A stretch of DNA of 64,000 bases from Cercis canadensis (Eukaryota; Streptophyta; Magnoliopsida; Fabales; Fabaceae): positions 305,368-369,367 of the forward strand of contig QAOA01005762.1 in assembly GCA_003255065.1 (NCBI GenBank), read 5' to 3'. Below, in pieces: positions 10,697-20,937 of the stretch; the stretch's first letter is position 1; each line of letters starts with the position of its first letter. The notes below the pieces were generated by a model that was not told where the DNA came from, did no database searches, and saw only the letters and a list, made by a program, of their open reading frames with translations. The translations under genes were made by a program, and so were the position numbers.

Positions 10697-10949
10697 ATAT
10701 ATATATATCTTCGTCATGTTCTTTTCTATGAGACTTAATATTTTGTACTTTGAGTTTCATTTATTTGATACCCACTAACTAACTGTGTCCTTGATTTTTC
10801 AACTTGTGAAGGCTTTTCTTAAAGCATGGAAGGATGTGTGTGGTGCAACTGCGGGCACCCCAACACTCTTCATACCAAAAGGAAAAACATTCATGTTGCA
10901 GCCTGTGGTTTTCCAAGGTGCTTGCAAGCCTGCAACCATTAATGTTCAG
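10484..10949 (+). pseudogene. Exopolygalacturonase copy 1, exons 1-2 only
   Basis: Exon 1 is 10484-10624 (47 codons) and exon 2 is 10812-10949 (46 codons), both with intact GT-AG borders and open frames. They match the first 93 residues of the complete gene at 20727-24642, with few changes (for example around residues 14-16 of the signal peptide). The start of intron 2 is retained, but homology ends at about 11710 at the pararetrovirus, so exons 3-7 with all catalytic motifs are missing. Promoter and signal peptide survive, so transcription is possible, but no active enzyme can be made. It is a truncated duplicate. Confidence 0.9.
10665..10710. repeat. (CT)n-(AT)n microsatellite in intron 1
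   Basis: A CT run followed by an AT run. Copy 2 has only a TA run at the same intron position (20907-20935). Confidence 0.8.
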
Positions 10950-11751
10950 GTAAATTACATGTGTATCTTTGTGTGTTTGTGTGTGTGCATAAGCAAGAAG
11001 GAACTGAAACCTTTATCTTTCTGTTTTGACAAGAAAATAACATTCTCTATGGCACAATTAAGTCTGTTTAAGGTGTTATTAAGACAAAAACATGCTTGGT
11101 TTTCTGGTAATGTTCAAGCAATTGTCTATTTTACTTATCGTTTTTCCTTTATCAAGAGAGTCTCCTAAGTCCCAACCATAGTCTCTGTCCCATGTTCAGC
11201 CTGCAAAAAGAAAAGAGGAAAGACCTAAGCTTGAGTTTTTCTCTACTTATGTTTTTTCTATACATTGGATATACTCAGGTTCCTTTTTCTTGTGTCATAT
11301 GTTAATTTCCTAATTACAAGATCATGTCCTTATTTTATCTCCAAAGTAAAAGAGATCTCGTATCAATCTCATCACAAAGATTCTTGTCTTTTGTTCCAAT
11401 ATCTTTGTCTTTAGTTCATTACAACTTTCCCTTTATAATCCGTCAACTCCTAAATTTTTGGGATATTCTTCACCGTTCAAATTCTAAAATAATATTGGAA
11501 CATTTATTCTTATTCATTTTTTTCTCCCCAGAGGCCCTTTTATTCTTGTATTTTGTCACAATATCTTCATATTTTTATTCATTACGTATTTCCTTTTTAT
11601 ATTCGGGTCAATCCCTAAAGTTATTGAATATTATCCACAATCTGAATTTCATATTATTGTTGAAACATTTATTTCTATTCATTTTTTTAAGTGTCCCCTA
11701 AGGTTACTTTATTAATCATTAAGTCAAAACTGAGACGATCCTGCGTCAAAA

Positions 11752-11766
11752 TGGTATCAAAGCCAG
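11752..11766 (+). promoter_or_regulatory. tRNA-Met primer-binding-site-like sequence of the pararetrovirus
   Basis: TGGTATCAAAGCCAG differs by one base from the TGGTATCAGAGCC primer site of plant retroelements and caulimovirids. Its place upstream of the movement-protein frame fits a minus-strand DNA priming site. Confidence 0.6.
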
Positions 11767-12450
11767 TTGCCTATTAAATTAGGTGGGGGTAATGGGTGTA
11801 TAAGTGTTCTTTCTCAAAAGATGAATGCTCATAATGGCTAGGTGATTTAGCTACAGAGTCAGTAGATATCATGGTTATAGTTTACTAGAAGATCAAGCTT
11901 TAATCAGACATTTTAGAAGTCTTCTTCAAGATAAAGAATTTGTTCAAACTTCAGATCCTTATTACATACATGTTCTCCAATATCAAGTTGCATTAAGATC
12001 ATAAAGAATTTCATGCTTAGCTGTCTAAGTAACATGCCAGGATATTATGGTCTGTACATAGAAAATCAAAAGCTTGTTTATTGGTACAATTAATAGTAAT
12101 AGAGTTAATTATCTTAAAAAGACTAGGGCCTCTGATAAAAGACAAATTAAGCATCATCAAAAGGTTGCTAAATATACTTTTAGAAAGCTTGTTTATCTAG
12201 CTGTTTAGTCACTGTTCAAATATTTGTTTTAGAAGTTCACTAAGTTAGACAAGATCTTTAAAGTCTAAGACTTTGTAAGATATCAAGACTTTAAGAAGAT
12301 TAAGAGTCTTTCTTGACTTAGTGTTGGTCAGTTGGAAAACGTGGTCTCGGTATTAAGTCCTAGGAGAGGCAGTGAAACTATTGGTCAACGTGGTGATCCC
12401 GGTGAGTTCAAAAGAGATAATTAATTGGATTAAAGTTAAGATAGATTATA

Positions 12451-13398
12451 ATGTCAAGGATGATTAGAAGATTGTTGTCTAGCCAATATGAACCTTCTAG
12501 TTCAAATATTCAAGAACATGGCTATTCAACAGATAATCAAGATGATAGTAATAGTAGGGAAGTTGTTATTTCTAAGATAGAGCAAAACTTACAAAATTGG
12601 ACTATTCCAAAGATTTCATCAACAAAAGTTTATCAAAAAGGTAGTTTTGACATATTTCAAAATTATGTTATCAAAACAGTAGAACAAACAATATCAGTCA
12701 AAAAATTAAAGGATACAATCTATCTTCTTTCAGAAGATATGATTAGGAAACATAGACAAGAAGGTTTCAAATATCTCCATATAGGGTTAGTTCAAATTGT
12801 TGTCAAACCTCTTCATAGACTAGGAATAGATACACCTATCCTAGTATGTCTTAGAGATAAAAGAGTAGTAGACTTCAAAGACTCAATTTTAAGAGTTATC
12901 CAGTCAAATCTTCATAATGGTCTTGCATATGTAGATTGTTTTCCAAATTTCACCATGGGATTAAATCATCCCTGAAACTTCAAAATTTTTAGAATTAAAG
13001 ATCAATCAAAAGAAGAAAAGTTTCTTCCAGGAATAGAACACATGACAGTTATATTTAGAATTTGTTACAAAGTCATGAAAACCAAGATCAATATAGGTTG
13101 TATCAAATAATCTCCAAGAGATGAATCTTTACTACTAGAAGTCAATACTCAAAATTCTTAGTCAATAACCCCTAAAAGGTTAAGACATGATGAAATTTCA
13201 TATGTAGATGAATGGGAATTAGAAAATGTTGTTCCTCCTAGATCTCAAGAATTTCTAGAACTAAATCAAATCATAACAAATCCTTCTGGGAATGTTACTC
13301 TTAGGTTTAGTAGATCAAATTCTATAAGATATGAACTCTCAACTCATTATAGTTCTGCTAGAAGATCAGTAGATTTTTCTTCCATAAATTCATCATGA
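12451..13398 (+). pseudogene. Pararetrovirus movement-protein remnant (30K superfamily)
   Basis: The first frame (ATG 12451, stop 12973) contains FKYLHIGLVQIVVKPL and the NLHNG...CFPNF region, typical of caulimovirid movement proteins, which move virus between cells through plasmodesmata. The same frame continues past in-frame stops at 12973, about 13108 and about 13159 with further recognisable movement-protein sequence, so the damage here is by stops rather than frameshifts. It is a relic. Confidence 0.75.
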
Positions 13399-13464
13399 AT
13401 AAACTTTAGACCAATAATTCCAAAACTTATTTATCAAGATACTTAAGATTCAGATTCACCACAT

Positions 13465-15390
13465 ATGTCTCCTACTAGATTAGATTTCCAAAGTCAACTT
13501 AATGTCATATCAAAAGAATTTCAAATAGATAAAGATTATCTTAAGGAATATTTCATGAGAGTTTCCAACAAAGAGAAAAGAGATTGGTATTTCAAAAGAT
13601 TTGATAAGTATACAACAGAAACACTTAGGTTATTTTATTATTATGAATTAAATGTCATGGAAATCAACATGTCTTTCTTCGAATGGTTCGAAGATTATGC
13701 TAAAAGACATGACATATTTTATCCTTATTCAAAATCCAAAAAGATTAATACAAATACTAGGATACGTCAAAATTAGAAAATTTCATCAAATATAACTGTT
13801 ACAGCAGTCCATCCTCCTTTAGAAGAAGTTATTGTAAAAAATGTCCATAATGAAGAAGTAGTAGCTTCACCTTTCAAAATGACAAATGGTCTTGACAAGG
13901 ACAACCCTTCATTAAAAGATATCAAAAATATACAATGTCAAAATAATTATACAAATCAAATACTCAAGACTATGTCAGATCAAATGACTAGGATTGAGAA
14001 TAAACTCTCTTCATCTCCTTCTTCAAGTCTTCCTTCTTTAGGAACTCCTCCTCCTTCCATAGGTCCATCTTTCTCAGTATTTTCTTCTTCTCCTTCAATC
14101 TCTTTCACTAATTCAAAAACTCAACTGCCTATCTATATGATACCAAACTTTTCAAAAATAAAAGATATTTAGTTTGGAAATGAAGAAACATTAAATCTCA
14201 TAGTCAAAAAGCTCAATAAACTAGAGAAAGATAAAAATAAATAAATAAATAATCAATCAACGTGATCAATAATGAAGAAGAAAAGTTAGCAATCAACAAA
14301 CTCAAACAAAATTCAAGATTATGTCAAAGAACATATCAAACTAGAAATTATTATCCAAGACCCACTCTTCTTGATATTCAATATGAGGAAAGAAATCAAT
14401 ACGTCCATTCAAGCTATGATGGAACCAATATTTATGAATAGAATATTGATGGTATGAGTGAACATGAAATATTGAATCATACAAATGAAATTCTCATGGT
14501 AGTCTATGCTTTTAAAGTCAAAATTCCTTCAGCAAATTTAAGGAACATCCTTAGAATTATCATTAGTGGTTTCACAGGACAACTTAGAGGGTGGTGGGAT
14601 AATTATCTCACTGAAGGTCAAAGATAAAAAATAGAGAATTCAATAGATCCTGAAACTAATAATTTAAACTGTAAAGAAATCTTGATCTATGCTATCATTA
14701 AACATTTCATAGGTGAACCTCAAAACTTTCAAGAAAAATCATTAGAAATCTTAGCCAACTTAAGATGTAGAAAACTCTCAGACTTAAGAAGATGGTATAA
14801 GGATGTATTTTTCTCAAAAGTATTCTTAAGAAGTGATTGCAATGTAGCTTATTGAAAATAAAAGTTTATCTATGGACTTCCAAAGCTATTTGCCAAAAAA
14901 GTCAAAGAAATATTAAGAAATTTTGGTACTCAACAGGGTTTATTATTAACTCAAGTTTATGAAACCTTTTCATATGGTCAGTTAGTTAGTGCTATCAATC
15001 AAGAAGCCATGACTCAGTGTAATGATATAAAGTTCAAAAATAAAATTCCAAAAGATAGTCATAAGAGAAGAGATGAATTAGGTAATATTTGTAATCAAAT
15101 GGGTTTTGATAGTAAGCTAGTTCCTCTCTCTTCAAGAAATAGGAAAAATCATAAATCCTTTAGGAAAGAATTTAGGAATAAAAGGTTTAATAAGAATAGA
15201 AAATATTATGATAAAAGTGAATCAAATAAACCTTCAAAAGAATCAAAATAAATCTCATAAAGGTTCAAAGTCTAAAAAGTATTACAAAGGTCCAATTTGG
15301 TATAGGTGTGGTCAAATAGGACATTACAAGAATAATTATCCAATGAAGAAAAAGATAAATTCATTAAATAATTCATCAACATTATAAGAA
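13465..15390 (+). pseudogene. Pararetrovirus coat/gag-like region with broken zinc knuckle
   Basis: Open stretches at 13465-13776, 13879-14172 and 15009-15251 are separated by stops and frame changes. The region around 14560-14620 encodes SGFTGQLRGWWDNYLT, a hallmark of this virus group's gag-like coat domain, followed by a basic segment (15130-15230). A CCHC knuckle at about 15296-15342 reads WYRCGQIGHYKNNY: the first and last zinc-binding cysteines are replaced, so it should not bind zinc normally. Confidence 0.7.
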
Positions 15391-15873
15391 TTAAAAGAAG
15401 AGTTAAGTAAATTATTCATCAACAATGTTTCAGACTTAGAAAATGAATCTGAAAGAGATCCTTCAGAACATAATTCTGAAGAGGATCAATTAGAAAATGT
15501 TTATGAAGTTCAAGAAGAATCATCTGAATCTGCAACAAATGAACCTTGTGTTCAAAATTGCAAAGATCCAAATTGTACTGGAAATTGCAAGTCAATAAAT
15601 GTTATTTCATCATAAGCTAATTTTCTCATAGATGTCATAGAAGATATAGAGGATGATGAAATCAAAAAGCAATATCTTTTAAAATTAAAAGATATCATAG
15701 ATAAAGAAAAACTTAGTATACCTGATATCAAACCTAAAAGTCTTAGTAATATACTTTCAAAAATGAATTCAAAACAGCCGATAGTTTCTGTCAAAGATCT
15801 TCAAAATGAAATTAAAAAAGTCAAAGAAGAAATTAGGCAATTGAAGCAAAATTAAAGTCAAATAGAAGTAGAG
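15391..15873 (+). pseudogene. Pararetrovirus acidic linker and coiled-coil remnant
   Basis: An acidic stretch (many E/D/S codons, about 15420-15540), a CQNCKDPNCTGNCKS-like cysteine cluster (15550-15595) and a lysine/glutamate-rich heptad-like segment (15780-15850) link the knuckle to the protease. Stops occur at about 15387, 15613 and 15853. The function is not known; it is assigned by position in the polyprotein. Confidence 0.5.
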
Positions 15874-16416
15874 TTGCTTAATTTATCATTAAAGAATCAT
15901 ATAAATAGTCAAGCATCTAGTCAAAAAGATAAAGATGAAGATATTGGACAATCTTCAGATCCTCATGAAACTTATTTGAATATCATCAATAAGATTCAAA
16001 TTCACAAATGGTATTGTAAAATATCATTAATCATTAATGATGAATATCATAGAAATTTCATTCATCTAATAGACTCAGGAGTAGATTTGAATTGTATTCA
16101 AGAAGGATTAATTCCTACTAAGTACTATGAGAAAACTTTAGAGTCTTTATCTAATGCTAATGGTTCAAAACTTCAAATAGATTATAAGTTAACCAAGACT
16201 CAAATTTGTAATAAAGAAATTTGTTTCAAAAATACTTTTATATTAGTAAAAAACATTTCAACACCAGTCATATTAGGAACTTCTTTCCTTACTCAAATTT
16301 ATCATTTTCATGTAACATCTCAAGGAATACATACTATTCAAGGTGGTAAGGAAATCATATTTGAATTTCTTATCCCGATGAAAGACAAAGATGTTAATAA
16401 ATTCAAAATAGTTTAA
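15874..16416 (+). pseudogene. Pararetrovirus aspartic-protease remnant
   Basis: A 180-codon open stretch in the same frame as the movement protein. It contains FIHLIDSGVDLNCI, the D-S-G type active-site motif of retroviral-like aspartic proteases (about 16060-16100), and a following ILGTSFL-type flap/core segment. The protease would cut the viral polyprotein. Isolated by stops on both sides, it cannot act in a polyprotein. Confidence 0.7.
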
Positions 16417-16430
16417 TATCTATTATCAAT

Positions 16431-16814
16431 ATGATAATGAAAAAACAAAAGCAAATTCAATACTTAAATCAAGAAGTTCATTACAAGAGAATAGAAAAAC
16501 AAATTCAAAATCCTCAGGTAAAAGAAAGAATAGAGAAAATTCAAAAGAAGATTGAAAATGAAGTGTGTGCAGATCTTCCAAATGCTTTTTGGCAAAGAAA
16601 AAAGCATATGGTAGAATAACCTTATGAAAAAGATTTTCATGAAAGTAAGATTCTTATAAAGGCAAGACCAATTCAAATGAATAAAGAATTGGTAGAAGTT
16701 TGCAAAAATGAAATTCAAGAGTTGTTAGATAAAAAACTCATTAGACCAAGTAAGTCTCCTTGGAGTTGCGCAGCTTTTATGTGAATAAATAAGTTGAACA
16801 AGAAAGAAAAGTAC
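16431..16814 (+). pseudogene. Start of pararetrovirus reverse transcriptase, cut by gypsy insertion
   Basis: After a lysine-rich connector the frame encodes the conserved entry of pararetrovirus reverse transcriptase (KARPIQMN, then LLDKKLIRPSKSPWSCAAF at about 16725-16780). The palm motifs, YxDD box and RNase H are absent because the gypsy LTR begins at 16815. Stops at about 16617 and 16782 break it further. Confidence 0.75.
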
Positions 16815-17240
16815 TGATATAGTACAAAAGGACTTAGAATTCATGGCACAAATGGAGCATCCAAAGTTGACCAAAAAGGTCAACCATGTCCTTTTTTGAC
16901 AAAAGACCCCACTTTTTCATATGGAAATGGCCTTCTAAGAAAAATGCGAGAAGACTCATGCGTCACGTGATTTTAGCCAAATTCCATTGTTTCGGGGTCA
17001 AAACAATATTTTATCTTTTTTAGGGGAATTTTTGTAATTTTCATTATGTTTGGGCCTTTTCATAATTTTTCTATTTCGTTTTAGGGTTTCCTTTATAAGT
17101 GTTTGTAAAACCTTTTGAATGACAGTTTTTGATTGAATAATAGTTGAGATTTCTCTCAATTCTTGAATTTGGTCTTTTGGTATTCTTAGGAATCAACGAA
17201 TTGTTGAATTTTGTTCTAGTTCATCACGTACGCTGCATCA
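16815..17240 (+). repeat. 5' LTR of the gypsy element
   Basis: 426 bp, starts TGATATAG and ends GCTGCATCA; same family as the solo LTR at 8430-8854. It contains TTTATAAGTG (about 17091), a probable TATA region of the LTR promoter. Confidence 0.9.
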
Positions 17241-17272
17241 AATTGGTATCAGAGACTGTACATTCCTGCACC

Positions 17273-18271
17273 ATGCCTCCAAGGAGACGTGCTATTGATG
17301 CCCAGATGGAAGACGTGATTCAACAGGATGAGATGGCACGGTTACGCCAACAGGTGGACCAATTAACGCAACAGTTGGCTGCTCTGCTATAGCCGCGGCA
17401 ATGTGTTAATCCGAATCTGGGCGATGATGATTCTGACCTTGACAGGAACCCCTTTGCCACCCCTCCTGCCCCTCCTGCCAACCCACAGGCCGATCGACGT
17501 TGGGAAGCTGGTTTCAAAGTCAATATTCCTGAATTTAGTGGTAATCTCCAGGCGGATGAATTTATGGACTAGCTACACACAGTAGAGTAGATTTTGGAAT
17601 TTAAAGAGGATCCAGACAACTGTTGTGTTCCTTTGGTCACCATGAGGCTACGAGGCAGCGCACAGGCATGGTGGCAGCAGATGAAGAACGGTCGTGCACG
17701 TTCTAGTAAGGCCATAATTATTTCCTCAGAAAAATTCACGAAACATTTGCGCCAAGCCTTTCTACCGTATAATTACGAACGTGAGTTATATCACCGTCTA
17801 CAACTCCTTCGTCAGGGCACTCAATCTGTTGACGCTTATACTGCTGAATTTTATGAGTTGCTTGCCCAAACTGATATTGCGGAATCACCTATCCAACTAG
17901 TTTCTAGATTTATTGGTGGCTTACGGTTTCAGCTTCAAGATGTTCTTAACATGTTTGACCCTCTAACAGTTTCTGAAGCACACCAACGAGATTTACAGGT
18001 TGAGAAATAGTTAGCATGCCGCCTGAATAGTGGCTTGAAACAGGGGTCTACTCCTACTGGCAGCTCTACCCCTCAACTGATTCGCCCTGATTACCGGCCC
18101 GCTGTGCCTACCCATAATCGTTTTACTGGCTCTCTTCACTGTTTTAAGTGTGAGGAAGTGGGTCATCGTCTGGCAGAATATCCCAAGGCGAATCCTACCA
18201 GTTAGGGGTTGTTGGCTACTGATTTGGAAGATGAGACAGACCCTATTTTTGATACTGAGGTTGATATATGA
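17273..18271 (+). pseudogene. Gypsy gag with six stops in one unbroken frame
   Basis: Starts MPPRRR and runs 333 codons in one frame with no frameshift, interrupted by stops at 17390, 17570, 17588, 18008, 18203 and 18269. The retrotransposon gag core includes RLRGSAQAWWQQMK and the YTAEFYELLAQT region. The zinc knuckle at about 18137-18178 reads CFKCEEVGHRLAEY, with the last cysteine changed to tyrosine. All visible lesions are compatible with C-to-T or G-to-A transitions. The last stop may be the natural boundary to pol, which is missing. Confidence 0.85.
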
Positions 18272-19261
18272 AAATTAATCAAACTAATTGATCCATCAGG
18301 GAAAAAAATTGAGAAATGGTATTTAGAAGCATTTCACAATAACAGGAATGCCTATAACTTCTGAGAATGAATAAGGCCTATAGAAATTATAAGATTATAA
18401 TCATCGAAGAACAAAAGAAATATTCAAAGAAGCAAAAGGCACTGCCAAAAAGGAAAGAAAAATAAAATCTTTTTGGTTAGGATGTAACTGTAGCCAACTC
18501 AAGGTACTAGCTATTGAAACGTAGTGACATGAACACTATTTCACACAATCACGCCTGAAAACAATCAGCTAGCTCCATCAACAAGAGCAATACTAAGAGT
18601 TGAAATTTAGAACTTGAAAATGAAGAGGAAAAAACAGAAGCTGAAAATGGGATTCATAAGTAAATTCCAGAAATAAAGAAGAAACAGAAAAGAATTGACA
18701 AAAACAAGCTAATTAAGTAGATAACGTAGGTATAAAGCAAAGGGTACGCCAAAACAGGGAAAATATCAGATCAAACACATTTGAGAAAGCAAAGAAGTTA
18801 GAGGAAGAGGGCAACAGAGGCAAGTTTCAGCGACTTACAAAGAGGATGCGAATGGCGAAACCACAGGTAGAGGCTTGGTGGTGTTCTGGGATACCAGCTT
18901 TGTGGCCTTCGAATCCCTCCTTCGCTTTCTGTGTGAGTGTCTCTTTCTCTCTATCTTCTCCGCTTTCTGCCTATGCAATCCTCGCAAGCACAGCAACCCG
19001 AAGGCTGACAGGGATTTTGGGGATGGGGAAAGGGGCAAAATAAACTTCTTACATTTCAAAGAAGTTTCTCATGTCATAGGAATCTAAGAATACCACCCCT
19101 GTGAGAATTATTTTGTGAGAAACTTACTTCAAAACTGTTTTTAAGAATCTTATTTGCTTAAGAATATTTTTTTAAATCTTTGTACCAAACATGGGAATCT
19201 CAGTTTTCTAAGTCATGATTTTCAAAAAACTAAAAAAAAAATCGTGTACCAAACGCCCCTA
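18272..19261. other. Non-coding junction segment between gypsy and duplicated block copy 2
   Basis: No recognised domain. The stretch 18800-19060 is GC-richer than its surroundings and on the minus strand looks like a gene 5' end: a CT/GA-rich leader, a basic stretch, then TTTGTAAGTCGC as a possible splice donor near 18838. The reading frame is not convincing. 19100-19255 is AT-rich and ends in ACCAAACGCCCC, a MITE-like end, with TAAGAATA on both sides (19086-19093 and 19260-19267). Confidence 0.4.
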
Positions 19262-19945
19262 AGAATATGGGATACATCTAGAGAATTAATTTGAATTTAT
19301 GCTATATAGATCGAGGACAAGATAGAAATTAGAACGTTTAGTGTGGGTAGCTGCCCCCATTAAAGGAAGTTATGCAACTAAAATAGTGGGGCTTTAGGAA
19401 TTCTTCAAGTTTGACTCTTATATAAAACTATAAATAAAAGGACAACCAGTTGCATTTTGTTAATAAGTTCTGCTAAGTTTAATTTCTTAGTTAGCCAAAT
19501 AAAGTGAAAGCTGAAGAGTTTTGCCTCAACTGGCATTACCATTTCGCCAAAGGCCTGGCATGTCCCAAGTTGAGGATTTGAATCATCACTAGATCCTTTC
19601 CCAAAGAATATTAACTGCTCTCCCCTTTTGTCCAAAATTTTAAAAAAAAAAAATGCCAATTGAAGTGAGGGTAATTTTGCAAAATCTGCAAGGCAATAAG
19701 AGTACATGATATATATGTTAGAAAATTTTTCACTTAGGGGGGCCAGCCGGCCCTGCCTGATTCAACGTTGGTGCCCCCCTGCAGAAAATGATAAATAGAT
19801 ATAAGTAAGCATGGAGAGCACATGAAGTTACTTAAATAGATGACCAAAAAGCATTTCTCTAAATGAGAAGGCTTACAAAAGAACAAGCAACTATTAATGA
19901 CTCACAGTAACCATGCATTGACTGAAGAACCACTCACCAACATAG

Positions 19946-20410
19946 TTAATAAAACAAAGACAAAGTCAACCCACAAACTACCAAAGAGCACCCCCAATTA
20001 ATATCCATATCACCGTTATGACGTTTCCCAGCCTTTTCCTCAAAGTCCAGACAATTTCTCCGCTGTGAAACCTTTGTCTTGGTCACTGCATTCTCTCTCT
20101 TCATATGATGGGATGACTCACCAACCTTGCTATGAGATTTCTTTTGACGAGCCAACCATTTCATTGTTCAGACTCTTTTGGCTGCCCCTCCTTCCTTTCT
20201 TCCATTGAAGATCATTGCCAGGGGAGTCTGTTCAGCAACCACAACGGGATCTTTTCTTAATACATCTTTGAGGCCAATGAAAATAGGGTTACCCTTGCTA
20301 GTCTCACCAACTTCTTTAGTTTGTATGATGTGAGTTCCATTGCCAACTCCATGATTATGATAAGATCGTTGTCATATGGTAGCCTTTCTTTAATTTTTAC
20401 AATGTTTTTC
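19946..20410 (-). pseudogene. Unidentified open frame, copy 2 (broken)
   Basis: Paralogue of the frame at 9692-10168. On the minus strand it has a TGA at about 20170 and a 4-bp deletion near 20355 relative to copy 1, so the longer frame is not intact. Family unknown. Confidence 0.35.
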
Positions 20411-20640
20411 TTCTTTGTTCAAAAAAAAATTTCTTGTTTGGATCTCGTACACAAATTCTTTTAGAGAACAGAAAACCAACAGAACCAAACACTTTGTATG
20501 GTACAAGAAAATCCTAATTGATTATAATTTGAGTAGTTTGCAAAAAAATCCTAGACTAAAATCTGCATGCATCATGAACCAACAGAAACTTTCTTATTCT
20601 TAGGTATTATTCTTTTCCTTTAGTGGTGAGGCTTCCACAA

Positions 20641-20650
20641 TATATCTATA
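20641..20650 (+). promoter_or_regulatory. TATA box of exopolygalacturonase
   Basis: TATATCTATA lies 77-86 bp upstream of the ATG at 20727, in sequence conserved with copy 1. Confidence 0.55.
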
Positions 20651-20726
20651 GGTTGTCCCTCTATGTCCTTTTTCTGCATAGATTATTGTACTTAGTAACT
20701 AGCTGCAGTATATTTTCTTCTCAACG

Positions 20727-20904
20727 ATGAAAGGCCTATTTGCTGTCCTTTGTTTGGCTTTTGTTGCTTCACGTTGTTTATGTGTTAGAGTAATAGCTGA
20801 TCCAAATCCCAGCTTCAACGTTGTCAACTATGGTGCTAAGGGGGACAGCCAAACTGATGATTCACAGGTGCGTTTATCAATTTAATCATTCTTCAACTAA
20901 CTGG

Positions 20905-20937
<33 letters not shown>

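Larger units (their letters stand above)
8213..11715. repeat. Duplicated block, copy 1 (truncated polygalacturonase)
   Basis: Aligns with 19262-22095. Differences: a solo LTR here only (8430-8854), an assembly repeat around the N at 9216, about 200 bp missing after 8318, a 125-bp gap after exon 2, and a (CT)n tract at about 10668-10693 where copy 2 has only (TA)n. Homology stops at about 11700-11715, where pararetrovirus sequence starts. Confidence 0.9.
11716..16814 (+). mobile_element. Endogenous pararetrovirus (Caulimoviridae-like), 3'-truncated and inactive
   Basis: Domain remnants occur in the order movement protein, coat/gag-like region, degenerate zinc knuckle, aspartic protease, start of reverse transcriptase, all on the plus strand. 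This is the order of a single-polyprotein plant pararetrovirus. A tRNA-Met primer-site-like sequence TGGTATCAAAGCCAG lies at 11752-11766, 0.7 kb before the first frame, as in Caulimoviridae. Many in-frame stops and several frame changes break the polyprotein. It ends abruptly inside the reverse transcriptase at the gypsy LTR (16815). The left junction coincides with the end of the duplicated polygalacturonase block. The genus cannot be fixed by eye. Confidence 0.85.
16815..18271 (+). mobile_element. Ty3/gypsy retrotransposon 5' portion (LTR, PBS, gag)
   Basis: The 5' LTR (16815-17240, TG...CA) is followed after three bases by a TGGTATCAGAGAC primer site (17244-17256) and a gag frame. Pol and a 3' LTR are missing; sequence after 18271 is unrelated. 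The five bases before the LTR are AGTAC, but the matching right-hand copy is not available. The element landed inside the pararetrovirus and so is younger than it. Confidence 0.88.

Noticed and set aside
11324..11701. 125-codon frame in polygalacturonase copy 1 intron
   Set aside because: Homologous to non-coding intron 2 of copy 2, where the frame is not kept.
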